Origin: Vanilla planifolia
Lineage: Eukaryota > Streptophyta > Magnoliopsida > Asparagales > Orchidaceae
NCBI GenBank assembly: GCA_023846275.1
Contig: CM043871.1
Location: forward strand, 29,232,569-29,296,568
Length of the DNA stretch: 64,000 nt
Direction: 5' to 3'
Both the position numbers and the translations under genes were made by a program. Below, one piece after another: positions 35,728 through 49,800 of this stretch. Position 1 is the stretch's first letter. Each line of letters begins with the position of its first letter. The notes under the pieces are model-generated. The model searched no databases. It was not told the origin of the DNA and worked only from the letters and a program-made list of their open reading frames with translations.

Positions 35728-38700
35728 TGCAATGACAGGAATATTCAAAAGCAAGTCATTCGAATGGACTATATAGTAATTCTTAAAATGGTGCAAGGTC
35801 AAATGAACATTCCAGAGAAGCTATCCAATATTATTTAGCAAATCAAACATAAGATTAGTATTATAATAAGTCATTAGAGTTATATTCCTAAATAGAAAAA
35901 TAAAGTGGTTAATTACCTTGTGAAAATAATATCAAAATCTATAAATTTAGTCAGTTAAGACTCTCCAAATATTCTAAAATTATGTAGAGCTCTCATCAAA
36001 CTAGATGAAGTTTAGTTTCCATACATTCATACTTTATACAAGGTACGAAGCATTGTCTCAGGGGGTTTTTTCTAATATGAAGCCAGACTTTTGGAGTTTT
36101 ACTTCATGTGCAAATATCCCTTACAATACAATATTAATCAAATTATTATGTGAAGCAACCTTACTTACAAAGTCCTAGCTTCATACTAAGATATTTTACC
36201 TTGCCTTACATCAGCCAACTATGTTTGATAGCCATACTTGAGCAACAATTGTACTCCTATTTCGTGATTTCAAAAAGTCTAACCAAGTACGGCCATGTAG
36301 TTAGGAATTAACTTGTATTGCTACGATCAAAATCACCCAACGAATCAAATAAGTTTGCTCTATGACTGATATTATATTTCAAATAGGGGATTTATCGTAT
36401 AGCACAATTTCACATCAAAAGCATCAAATAATTATGAGTAGCTAATAATCACATTTTCATCACTATACTTCAATGTACCAAGATGTCACTTTTATATTTT
36501 GCATCGAATACCTACGTTACAAGTGGCCTATATAATCACCTTAGGTATAGATTGTATCATTATAATTATGCCTCTCCTTTCCATCAGACAAATGCGATCA
36601 CTAAAAAACTTGTCTATGCTATCATATTATGGTGATGGCATGATTCTTACTTTCGCCAAGTACAATTGTTCATAAAGAGCAATATTTATTTAAACTCCTT
36701 TATAGTTCTACGAGGTAATGGATTTAGAAAATTACACAATCATACCTTTGAATCAACAAAGTCCATTACATCAACTCAACATATCATCTAAACTTTCCTA
36801 TGGCATGTTAGCATAATATAATACTAATGATGATATTTCTCAGATCAGTGCATTGGATGCTAGCTACTTCTAGCATGCCTCATAATGTAAAACCATTGTT
36901 GTGAAACCTTACACAAATATTACTTAGTTTAGTCATCTACATCATGCTTATTTAACATAATCTTTCTAATGATTCTATTAAAGTAACATTTTCTTGTAGC
37001 TAGACCTAGTCAATCACAAATTCATCTAATTGAGCCATTGACAAGGTTTTAATATTATCTTATGTAAAAAATTTTAATTTTTCAAAAAAAAATCTTGTTA
37101 ATTGATGGGATGCCAATTAATAACCTTGGCATCTAAAATTTGATTAAATTATAAAGATAATACTTTGGCGAAACTTGATGTTTTTTACGTGGATGTTTAA
37201 TTTATATGGTATATACTTCTCACATGATAATTATTTTGTTTATAATTTTATTGCATGGTGTCAAATGTTTCTTATGCATTTTTCTTATAATCACTTGCAT
37301 GGGGATAAGGAAAATTTTGTAATACATTTGGCAAGGTCAAGATCATCATTAAGAAAAAAGGGATAAGATCCTTATAATTTTGAATAAGCAAAGAGACCCA
37401 TGAAAAATGTAACTTAAAGAGAAAGAGTTTAAAAAAGATATAGTCAAATGATGACAAACTTCACTTGTCAAGTTATCTTAATGGTGGTATCTTAAGACAT
37501 TAAAATAAAAAGAAGTTCAAAGGACAAATAAATTAGACAATAAAAAAATTATAAAAACATTTTATAAAAGTTTTTATTTAGCGTTTGTTACTTGCTTTGT
37601 TTATTTTTTTTTAAATGAGATTGATCCAACATAACATATGACCAAAAAAGTGAATTAGAAAAATCTTGAAACTATCATAAGGGAATGTTATGGGACTCAT
37701 GAAAGCTTAAGGAAGATGAGGGAATGTAAGACATTGCTCTTAAGAGGAATTGATTAGTTTTGGTGCTTGTCAATGTGGACTTGATGCAAATAAATATTTT
37801 AAGTGAAATATTAGTAAATGTTTTATGGAAGCTTTGAGATATTCTTGTAATATGTTGGCATCTCTGAAAAGGGATAACTTGATATTGTATAGGCATTTGA
37901 GAAGAAAACTTAAAGAAAATTATGCTTTTAAGGAATAAGTCTTGGAAACTGAAGGCCTCATAGAGTAGATTTAATGTGAAGAATGGCTTGGAGAAGTAGT
38001 TTAGAAATGGAAAAACATTTCAAGGTTTATGCTCAAGGTTTTATTTTAATTTCTTGAGGAATAAGACTCATAGAGAAAACTAAAGATATAAAAGAGCTTG
38101 TTATAATTGAAAAGAAAAAAATGATAAGTTTAAAAGTTTCTTAAAATGATTGAGAAAAGAATTAAAGACTATTTCCAAGAATTATTGAGATAAGTTTAGA
38201 TTTGAAGTAGATTAAATTATGAAATTTATGTCATTTTTTAATATAATGAAATTAGATTTTTGTTGATTAAGAAATATATAAAAGGTATCAAATGCAATTT
38301 AGGTTAATTGTGTATAAACTTTTTATATAAGCTTGAATTTGACTTATAAATGTATTAAAAAAATTGGTTGATATTAATTGTATATGTTCAAGATTTGTTT
38401 ATAAATATTTATTTTCTAACTATTTAGAAATTACATTTATAATATATATCATATACTTCTTTATTATTTTAAGAACTCTTAAATTATAATAAATACCCTC
38501 AAGGATAGGTGTTAAGATTATCAATCGGGTGAATTTCTCAATAGTTAGTGTTTGTTATGTGATTTTAAGCATGAATATCTTCTTTTTGACCCTTGTTCAA
38601 AATGTGTAAAATTATTTTAAAGGAATTAGTTGTATTGATGAGCTAAAACTATGTTATAATTATTACAGTTAATTGTGATCAACTTTAATTTTTCATTTTT

Positions 38701-40200
38701 ATTATTGCTTTTTTTTTTTCAATTAGTTAGACAGTCAATTCTACTTTTTAGCTGAAAATACTTTTGACCTGTCTTCAAAACAAGTTATTATAATCATTTC
38801 TTAAAGAAGAGTGTACACCAAGCATAAATAAATATTTTTTTAAAAAATAGTTGTTTTTATTACAAAATATACATCACTTTTATTTAAACAAATTATTATT
38901 ATTTAAACGAAATTATATTTCAAGTACAGCAGATGAATCTTCACAGCTCTTACCATTAAGGTTTAAAAAATTTTAAACTATTATTTTACATTTTTAATTA
39001 CTATATTTTTATTTGACCATTCTCTCAAAATACTAAAAAGGTTTTTTATTTATGAATTAATTTTTAATGTAATTTTGGAATAAAAAGGATTTTAAAAGCT
39101 TAATAAAAAATATTATGTTTGACTTTTGCTCTACAAGGGCAAATTTCAAACTTTTATTTTTCTCATTTCATGAAAATAAAAAAAAATGTTCCGTATGAGC
39201 TAAACGACTACAGGATACAAATAAAAATATAAATTAAAATAAAAAAGACGATACCAATTGATCAGTATTTATAAAATAATATGTAATCTCGATTTTTTTA
39301 CCTCAAATATAGTGAATACTTTTTTAAAAAAATTCATTTTGATCTTGAACATATAAAAATATTATTAAATAATAGTTATTTTTAATATTACATATATATT
39401 ATTTTGTAATTTTTAAAATATTTTTTAAAAAATAAAAGTTACAGTTAACTATTTTTTTAATATAAATTAATTTCAGACAAATATTTTTCACCAAATTTAT
39501 TTTAAGTCATGCACTTATTTTTTTTTTTTTCCAAATATATTATTTTTAAACTTATTTTTCAAGTATTATTTCTTATAAACTTTGCCTGAAAACTTTTGCA
39601 AGGTTTTGAATATTAATTAATCAAAAATAAATTAAAAATTTATTATAAAATGATATTAAGAAATTTTATATTTATTAAATATGTTATTGATAAATACTTA
39701 ATTACTTAACGTCATAAAATAACTAAAATAACTTTTAATTTTTTAATAAAATATTAAAATATTTTTATAAATTACATTTTTTCAAAACATGATCAAGCAA
39801 ATTTTTAGTTGTGTTTCAAAAAGCTTCGTTGCAAATTCTTGAGTGTGAAGATGGTTATGTCAAACAAGCATAATTTTTTATAATATAAGTTGATTAATTA
39901 AATACAATTTTAATAAAATATTATTTTTAAGAATTATGGAGAAATTAAATGCTTGCCCAATTGAATGATATCTAAAGCTTGGTTTGACGCACTGCTTTCA
40001 AAATTAAGTTCTCTAAAAAAAAATACTTTTCAAAATGTAATGAAATGTTTATTTGTTCACATATTGAAATATATTTTTTAATAAAAAAGTAAAAATAATT
40101 TAAAAAGAATGAAATAAAATTTTCTTCAAAAATCATTTTTTAAAAAAATCAATTTATCACTTTATCAAAAAATTGATCTTTTATTTTCCCAATTTGACAA
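35728..40200. other. AT-rich intergenic DNA, nothing recognised
   Basis: Several short open frames occur, but none shows family similarity. From about 38.7 to 40.2 kb the sequence is extremely AT-rich with long T and A runs. Confidence 0.55.
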
Positions 40201-40893
40201 TATAATAATAATATAATTACTAGCAGAGCTCCATACAACTCTTCTTCATAAATAATAATATTTTATTTTGTCGGAACGGCAATCAACACCACGATGAGTA
40301 CCGGATGGATCTTTTAGAATCCGTGCAAGATTACTAATCGACAAAAAATCCGGCCAAATGGGCCCTTGACGCGTGGACGAGTTAATCTGCTTCTTTGTGA
40401 ATCATTATTGTTCAAAAAAACTTTTTTGTTATAAAAAAAATAAGTATTTATTAAAATTTTCAGTACTTTTGCATAAAATAATAAAACGGTTTAACAATGA
40501 AGCGAAGATAGTTCTGAATTAACATGATCAAAAGAAACAAGTTATATTTTAATATCAATACAATTTTTTAAAAGTCTCTCATTTCTATTTTTTTTTAAAT
40601 GCAGAATAAATCGAGAAAATTGAAAGTTACGAAGCGACCGACAAGATACTCACAGATAGCTCCTCTATTTTGAGGAATTAACAAACATAAACCCACAGTT
40701 AGTTTTTGCAGATTCTTCCCTCTCATCGCAGCTTTCTCCTTCGCTAATAGAGCTTCTCTCGCCTGTTTTCACTTTGAGGGATAAGAGTTCTCTTCCTTTT
40801 GTTGACTTAGGAATTTGGAGTGGAAGAATTCTGTCTCTCCGTCGCTTTCTCCATCTCCAAAGCTATCAATATCGTCATCTGTCATCTATCTTC
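40201..40893 (+). promoter_or_regulatory. Upstream region and 5' UTR of the amino acid transporter gene
   Basis: A GC-richer island near 40270-40390 (with GACGCGTGGACG) interrupts the AT-rich DNA. From about 40690 the sequence becomes pyrimidine-rich (CTTCCCTCTCATCGCAGCTT), as in many plant 5' leaders. An in-frame ATG at 40774 would add 40 residues without family similarity. Confidence 0.4.
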
Positions 40894-43800
40894 ATGGGAT
40901 TCGAAGAGTTGGAGAGCGGGAAGGAGTGGCGATGGCGGATTCAGAGCGTTATGAGGAGGAAGCAGGTTGATTCCGATAGGGCAAAAGCGATTGGAGGGCA
41001 GCAGCTTGCCAAGGAACTATCTATTCTTCAGCTCGTTGCCATAGGTAGAGGCCCTAAAGGGTTCGCTAATACTTCTTAGCCCCTGCTTTATTTTGGTAAT
41101 GGTTACTGTTTTATTCTAATTTTGATTTTGGGAGAAACGTTCTATGCTGTTATGCCACGCCTGCACGTTTTGATCGAGGCATGCGTTGTCGGTATTTTTT
41201 GTAGCTGTTTGTGTTCTCCGTATTCTGTTTTTCTCGGTCCTTATCCTTTGTTCTGTTTCAGTTTGGTGGTTTTCACAAAGGCTATTTTTTTTTTCCTATT
41301 TGGAAGAAATAGTTTTGGCGTTGTAGCATCAGCAAAGGAAAAAGATTATCCGAATCAGTCTCCAGCTAGCTTGCAAGATATTTTTGTTTTAAATCTAGGT
41401 CTTCACTGTTGGTTTTTTCATTATCTGTTGTTGCTGAAAGCTAGATGCTAGCTTCAGTTTTGAATGGCATTTGTAAATCTTTTTTGAGAACTGAGCATGG
41501 TCTTCTTGATTATATATAATCTTTCTGAAGAAAAGTTTGGAAATTGCCATCAAAATTTTTCTTTCTGAGATTGCTGATTTTTAATGCCTTCTAAAGTATT
41601 ATTTCAAGATATTATGTCACTTTCAACAGTCTATTTTAGCTAATGCAAGTTTTTTCTTGAAAGACTCAGCATCTCAATACCATTTTTTTTTACATATATA
41701 TGCTACTAAAGTTTCCCTTTTCTTTTTCAACATGTCACTTTTTATGTCTATATCCCTTCACCTTAACTTTCATACTCATTAGAATAAGTTACATCAAATA
41801 GAGCCCAAGTTGAATTCAATATACAAGTATATCTTATCAACTTAAAAGCCTATGTCATTAGATTTAGATCATTGCTTTGTATCTCAACATCACAATTTAT
41901 TATTTAATATTCCACATAGGATTATTCTTTATTTGCATTCTAATATTTTCTTTTGACCATATAATATTCAGTTTTGTCTTAAAAGCTATATTGATATTTT
42001 AAGATTATGATATTATATATATTTCAATTTTTTTTTAGTATAGAATTATTCACTCCCATACTCATTGACTTAAAAGCCTGTAAAAAGCTACATTTTGTTC
42101 GGTGTTTTATAATTTTAAGACATTTTTCGACAATTCTTCCCTGCCTTTTTTGATCCTAGATGTTGTAGAACTAGTAAAAAGTCGTAGTAGTTATTTGCAT
42201 GTTAATAGAAATTTGAGTTTACTTTTTTAAAACTGTTTGAATTGTAAACTTATTTATAAGCTAATTGTGTCGTTATCATCAAGAATAATAATAGATGTTC
42301 CTTGCAAAATTGCTATCATTTCTATTGTAAATCCATCTCATTCCAGATTGAGAGAATATGTTGCATTGGCATACAAACTCTGTCAAAAAACTTCAACTTA
42401 TGGTTGTCATTATGGATATTCCAATGCTTAGTACTTTCCACAGCAAACTCGTACACAGACTTGTTTATGACTCCTATCATTCAGAAAAGTAGTTATGAAC
42501 CTTAACTTGCCTACAAAGAATCTTAGTCGAGCATTGTTTTCAAAATACTTTTTAAACAGTTCTCTCAAAAAACAAAAAGAAAATAAAATCTTTGAATTCT
42601 CCATGTTGTAGTCAATTTGAGACATTTACACTTGAAAAATTGATTTTGTCGTTAAGCTAGAGCAGAATGGTATTTTTAGCTTTTCTTGGAAATGGATTCT
42701 CAACAAGTGATCTGAATTCAAAATATTTTGCTAATTCTAATTTAACAACTTGATTATGCTTTTGGTCATTGATGAGTAAAATGTTTTTCCAGACTTAGTA
42801 TTGATTATGCAAAGATTGTTGTAACCTATCAATGGTAATGAATAGCTAAATGTTAATGCACTTTCACATTTGTTCATTTAGTCGCCAATGATTCCTATAT
42901 TATTATGCACCAAGGAAACTGTTGGCTATCATTTCTTTATATGACGGGAATTCTGATTTGCCAGAAAGAACTATTGCTACACTTGCATGTTATTTTGTGG
43001 TTATTCTTTCGATATCTGTGATTTCATTTGCCACCATTTCTATTCTTGTTTCAGTTTTCACTTAGCTTCGATGGTATGACACATTCCTTGATGATGCTCT
43101 CATGAAATGTCCGTTATTTTCTGCATGAAAATCTACTTAACATATTGTGAAATTCTTTTCCTTGTCAAATTACTATTCTTAATTATTTTTTCCTGTTGTG
43201 GTCAGGGGTTGGCTCAACAATAGGTGCTGGGGTCTATGTTCTTGTTGGTACAGTTGCTAGAGAACACGCTGGCCCATCTTTGACAATTTCCTTTCTGATT
43301 GCTGGAATAGCTGCTGCACTGTCTGCATTTTGTTATGCGGAGCTAGCAAGCCGTTGCCCTTCAGCAGGGAGTGCCTATCATTATTCATATATCTGTGTTG
43401 GGGAAGGGTAATTTGACTTTTTCTCTTCTAATAATGCTAAATTTAATCTATCTTTCTTGTTTTGTCATGTTTACTTTGTTTTCATATTTTAATGTTGACC
43501 TCACTTAATTTTTTATAATTTGGTACTTATACTAAAATAAAATGAGGCACCATCTATAAAACTAGGGAATGGCTTCATATGTTACAAAATATCAGATTAT
43601 CAACAATTGTTTTTATAAGCTATATAACTTTAATCATCACTATTGTCTAGGGTTGCTTGGTTGATTGGTTGGGCTCTAATCTTGGAATATACAATTGGTG
43701 GTTCTGCCGTTGCACGAGGAATTACTCCAAATTTGGTAATTTAGATTTGATAGAATCATTCTGTGCAGCATAGTGGCAATATATACTATTTGAATTGGTT

Positions 43801-46800
43801 GCATAGTTTACATTATTAAAACTGTCCTAAGGTTCTATTGGCAAAACATTATTTAGTTCTTTCAAAATCTAACCTTTTACCTTTTTTTCTTGTTATTGAA
43901 ACGTGCTATATTCGTTCACTCCTTCATGGCTTTTTAGTCGTGGGTTAAACCATTGTTCAGAAGTTTGTTCATCATTTTTAGATTTTCTATGATTTTTTAT
44001 ACTACAAAAATAGCATAGCTGTGGCATATGATTATAAAACTATTCTTTCTTCCCATTTTGGACGAGTTGATCATCATTTCTCCATATTAGAACCTAATTT
44101 TTCAAAATTAGGACTTATGGTTTGCAGTTCCTTTTCATGTTTCTGGTTAAACCGCATGATGCTACTACAAATCTAAGAGGTGCAACTTTTCCTTCAATTT
44201 GAAGCCACCATGCTCAACTTGCTGGTGATGAGAAGGGCGGTGTATAGATTGAAAATAGGAAAATATATACATTTTGGGCTCTTGATGCATGCTTGGAATC
44301 AGGGCAGGCATCACTTTTGGTTAATGATTCTTTCTTTTTTTTTTATTATTTTTCAACATCCCCATTTGATTGGATCTTATTTCAACAGATTTTTATATAA
44401 AATATCACATTAGTAATCTTTAGCGTCAAATATACATAACTTTTTGTGCTTGCACTATGTTTTGCCATATCGAGCTCTGTTTGTTTTGGTATGAGCCTAT
44501 TTTGACTGGATTCATTATCTTGTTTCACAGCTATTCAGGCGTGATCATATATTTTGTTGTCAATATGTTAAAAATGCCAATGTCTTATGAATCTTTTGCA
44601 TCAAATATGTGATATTATCGAATTGCTAATTCTTAGGACTCTTCGCTTATCAGGCTTTACTTTTCGGAGGACCAGATAGTTTGCCTTCATTCCTAGCACG
44701 AGCTTATGTACCAGGACTTGACATTGTCGTTGATCCATGTGCTTCTGTTCTTGTACTAATCATCACAGGACTTCTTTGTGTAGGCATAAAGGAGGTATTC
44801 TGTTTTATTTAATTTTAGATTTATTATGCATAAAATTTCACTATTAAGTTCGGAATATCATTTCTGCAGAGTTCATTGGTCCAGACCATTGTTACGTCAT
44901 TAAATGCATGTGTTATGCTATTTGTCGTCATAGCTGGTGGATATATTGGTTTCAAATCTGGATGGGTTGGATATAAAGTGGCAAGCGGGTAAATATTTGA
45001 TTGCCATTGTCTTTAATTTTCCATTACAGGTGATTTACTCGTTGTTTACAATCCAATGCTTGAATCAACTTCCAGTTTCTTTCCACATGGTGTAAATGGC
45101 ATGCTTGCTGGATCTGCTACCGTTTTCTTTGCATATATTGGTTTTGATTCAGTTGCTAGCACTGCTGAGGAGGTCTGTTATCTCTCATGTTATCATTCAA
45201 TGTGGTTGTCATTGGGGTTTTGGCACCATTTTATTGATCTTTCTATAAATAAATCATAAGATTTTAACAATTAATGAATTTTATAACGAGTTTTCATATG
45301 CTTTTTTGTTTCGGAACTTTAATTGATTTGCTTTTTGCTTATACAGGTGAAAGATCCTCAACGTGACCTACCATTGGGAATTGCAACATCTGTATCTATA
45401 TGTTGTTCATTATATATGATGGTTTCTGTTGTTATTGTAGGCATTGTACCATATTTTGCAATGGATCCAGACACCCCAATTTCATCTGCTTTTGCAGAAC
45501 ATGGGATGCCATGGGCAATGTAACCTTACAAAGAGCTATTAGCTTTCGTTTTATTTCATATTCATTTCATCATCATGGTATTTTTTCTTAGTTCTGTTGT
45601 TTCTCTTGTTTATAGGTATATTGTCACTGCTGGAGCTGTACTTGCTCTTTGTTCAACTTTATTAGGGTCCATTCTTCCTCAGGTATATCATGATGCAGCT
45701 GATAGCTCATATCTAGGATTTCTAATGAAGAAATCCAATATAGTGCAAATTTTGTATTAAAGGGCCATCTCATAGTATCATACTATTGAAATATTCAATG
45801 CACTATGCAAGTGGCTTAATCAAAGAGCCTCAAAATGCAAATAAAAATTATAAAATCTGGTTTGGCTACTTATTGTTATTCAACTCCCATTGTTGTGTAG
45901 CAGATTGTAATTTGGTCATGTTAATTTCTTCTTTAGGTTGATATTGGCATTTTTCTATTTGACTGTGGCTTGGGGAGGTTTTTTGTGCTTGAGATGATAT
46001 TCACCAGTTGAGCTTGCATGGAATTCTATAGCTAAGTTGTTAAATGATCCGTATTGTCAAACAGAGATCATGTTTCAACTGAAAAACCCCAAAATTTTTA
46101 AACTCGTGAAGGAGATCTCGAATGGTATTAACTTATCTCGAGAAAAGATTAAGAGGTTATAATATTTCTTCAGGTTGTCTCAAAATATATGAAGCAATCT
46201 TGAGGTCTTAAGAAGTATAAAGTAGTTGAAGACCAAGCATTAAGGAAGATCTCGTAGAGTAGGTGCAAGGTTCATTTAGGTCTCAAGGGGGTAGCTTGAG
46301 ATGATTTGTGGTCTCGAGAAGGCTTTTGGAGGGATCAAAAAGAGGTCCATGTACTCAAACTGTAGGCTTGAGTTGTTTGCAAGAGTGTTTGAGGAACTTA
46401 GACTTGAGGAGGAAATATCTTGGTTTGATTGGATATCTCGAGATGTTTCAAACCTTAATAAAGCAACTATGAGTGGTTATGATTTCTGGAGATATTGAGA
46501 TATTCTTGAATGTAATTTGTGTGTCTCATTGAAGTCTCAAGATAGTTGGAACTATAGCTTAATGATGTTCTTGAGGACGATTGAGACAATTAAAAACCTA
46601 AGTCAAGCCTACAGTTTGAGTTAGCTTTATAGACAATTAAAAACCTTTTCTAATTTTTTTGGTTAGCTTTATAGATAGAGCAAGTTTGGTGATTTAGTTT
46701 TGCAATGTAATATCCATGGATGTAAGAGGGCATATCTTCTCTGTTCTCTAAAAATTAGCACATGGCTTTAATCACATCCTATGTTGGCATTAAGTGAAAG

Positions 46801-49800
46801 TTTCTCTTTTGGCATGATTTTGTTGTTTTCCTTATTTGATTTGGTTTCTTGCTATTTTTTTATATGACTATTTATGTTTTATGTTGTTATTTACTTCCAT
46901 ATGTTTTAGTTATAAGGCTTTACCTAATCCTCAAGATAGATAATCTAGTATGTGAGTGATAAATCCTAACTATGGATAAGGTGTTTTAGTGTCTAGATCA
47001 TCGTGGGTTATAGATCCTTTTTAAGGAAATAACCATAGGGTTGGTTTGGTGTTCTTGGAGACTTATGGGGATCAGATTATGTAAGAGTATATAGGAGATT
47101 TAGTTCAATCCAATTTACAAATCATGGAGAGCAAGTTTTAGGCTGGGGAAGTTTGATGTCACATCATGCCTAACTTTCCTACCTGATACGACCCCGAGTA
47201 GCTTTATTATCAAGTTTGAATAGAGTTTTATTGTGTGTTTTAGAATATTATCTACCTAACTAGATGAGGATGGCCATAAATCTCACACTTCTAAATATAT
47301 TTTAATCCAAAATATAATCCAATTTGAGAATAAAACATACATAACCTCTTATAAAAATATATATTTTTTCTTGTATATACATTTACAAATATCAACAATA
47401 AATTATTATTTCAAATACAATCTCAGTAAATAAATCATATCTATAGTACATCCATATACCCAAATATCAAACTACAAAAGATGTACACAACTCCACATAG
47501 GGTACAATTATCTAAAATGTCTCTCTATTAAATGCGTAAACAGTAACTAACAAGAAAGTTTACTAGTTCCATAAAACATATTACTGAACTTACGCTAGCT
47601 AATTATCATATTCTTTCAACTTTTATATCCTAATATTTTTTTTCTCATAATGCTTATATTCCTTATAAGTGTCCAGATATTTCTCGAATGATCATTATTT
47701 TAGAGCTATGAGATCTTATCTCATATCATGTCTGTATCAAACACACAGTATACAAATCTCATATCATATAATTTAATATCACATTGTATTATAAAGACCC
47801 CGGCCTGTAAGCTTATCATATCATATCCATATCAAACATAATATGTAGATCTAATCTCATATTATATATGCATCATAATAGATCTCATCTCATATCATAT
47901 GGGGTCTAATGTTAGTGCTACTATATAATATCACATCATCATACGACCTTCACTCATAGCAATAATAATGTATAGCAATTGGAGATAATATTATTTGATA
48001 TAAATACCATCATTCATATATCACTTCATTCCAATAATAATATATTCATGATGCATCAATACTATTATTGATGTAATCATTATAATAAGATTCATATAGC
48101 TTGAATTATATTAGATGCTTATATGATCTTATATCACAACCATCATATTACATCATCTATCTTTTATTCTTATTATTTTTTATTATTATTTCTTATTTAT
48201 TTTTATCTCTTTTTTATTATATCTTTTTTTTTTCAATGTTCTACTTAACATCATTGAATCGTTTAAGTGTATTACTTTTCTATACTTGTTATTCATCACC
48301 AAATATGTAAACAATAATATTTTATATTAGAATATGAGTGCATAAACAAAATGGTGTCATACTAGTATGTAAAATTCTCAAAAATAATAATCAATACCAT
48401 ACATTATAGTGACTCAAATTTACTTATCTATTCTCTTTGGAGAGGTTTCTATACCAAGTTTTTCTTTTCCTTTAATTTCCTAAGCCCCTTATGGATGAAA
48501 ATATGACCTAATTATTGGTTACCATCCAAGCTTAACAAAAACTATAAACTTTTGGTTAGAAGCATGTAGAACCAGGAGACTTTTCTCAGACAATTGATGA
48601 TAAGGATCGTCAAAAACTAAGATCATGGAATAACTTCATTGATTAAGGTTTAACAACATGAGTATGGCAACAACAATATCTAAAACAAAATCCTATAAAC
48701 TATTACCATCTCGTTGATAAGGAAGAGTTGTTTAATTTCGACATAGGTATGGGAAGATCCTCACATTCCTCCACTGTTTTGGAAAAGATCGAGAACATCA
48801 AAATAATATATCACAAAGTTTGAAGCCTAATGGAAATGAGGAACAAAACTACAAGTATACCTTATTCATTATGCTCCCATTAATGAGGGTTGCAAGCAAC
48901 AAACTAAAGGAATAATAGAAGGGAAACCAAGAAAATAAAAAATGATGCATTAGTACTTTGCTAAGCAACCTAGTTGTAATTTCGTTTTTAACGCTGCAAT
49001 ATTAATAATAAAGTGAATAGAAGCTACAAGATATTGAAGAGATACTGGTGCATCAAGCCATCGATTAGGTAACAAATTTGCTGATTGCACTAGTTTTCAC
49101 TTCGACAATTCACTTAAAAAATCGCTAGCCAAGAGCATAAAGTGAAAAGCAAAGGAATATCCCTCCAAATCCAATGGACACAATAGCAAAACTAGGGCTC
49201 AAATCGTGCTTCGACCAGCACCTTAAACTTGCATCCAAGGAAATTGGGAAATTCCTTTTTCTGGCGACAAAAGACTTGCGAGAAAACTCTAATTAGCTAA
49301 TTTTTTGTGCCTCCCGTGATTTTACTATGATGAAATAAATAGGTTTCCTTTCCCCAGTTGAGAGCTTGAAAAGAAAAGCAAAGGTGCATGGTCAAGAACC
49401 TTTGGCCGAGAAAAAACTGAATCCGTAACTGTCGGGTCAAGAAGATTCGAGAAAGATTTAGGGCTTTAGGTTATTTTTAATAAATACTTAATTATTAATG
49501 TTTAATACCTTTTTGTCATTTAAAAATTTTTATAAGATCCAAATTGATTCTAATTGCAACAAAACAATCTCCTACAAACTTTTTTCGACGAGATTTATCC
49601 AATTGTATACTCAATAAATTGACATGTTTTATAAGACATTGCCTAAAAATTATTAATTTGATAAGTCAAAATCTAAGTTTCATTGATCAAATCACTTAGA
49701 ATATCTTGAAACAAAAATAAAAAATTAGTTTGTTATATTGAAAGTGTTATGATCATGTTTATTACCTAGGCTTTTGCTAGAGTTGCTTTTTGTGGTCTTC

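Noticed and set aside
37175-37457. Opposed 63-aa and 61-aa frames
   Set aside because: Chance frames in AT-rich DNA without similarity or gene-like surroundings.
40774-40893. Upstream in-frame start for the transporter (40 extra residues)
   Set aside because: The extra residues have no counterpart in CAT proteins, while the ATG at 40894 gives the expected MGF start.
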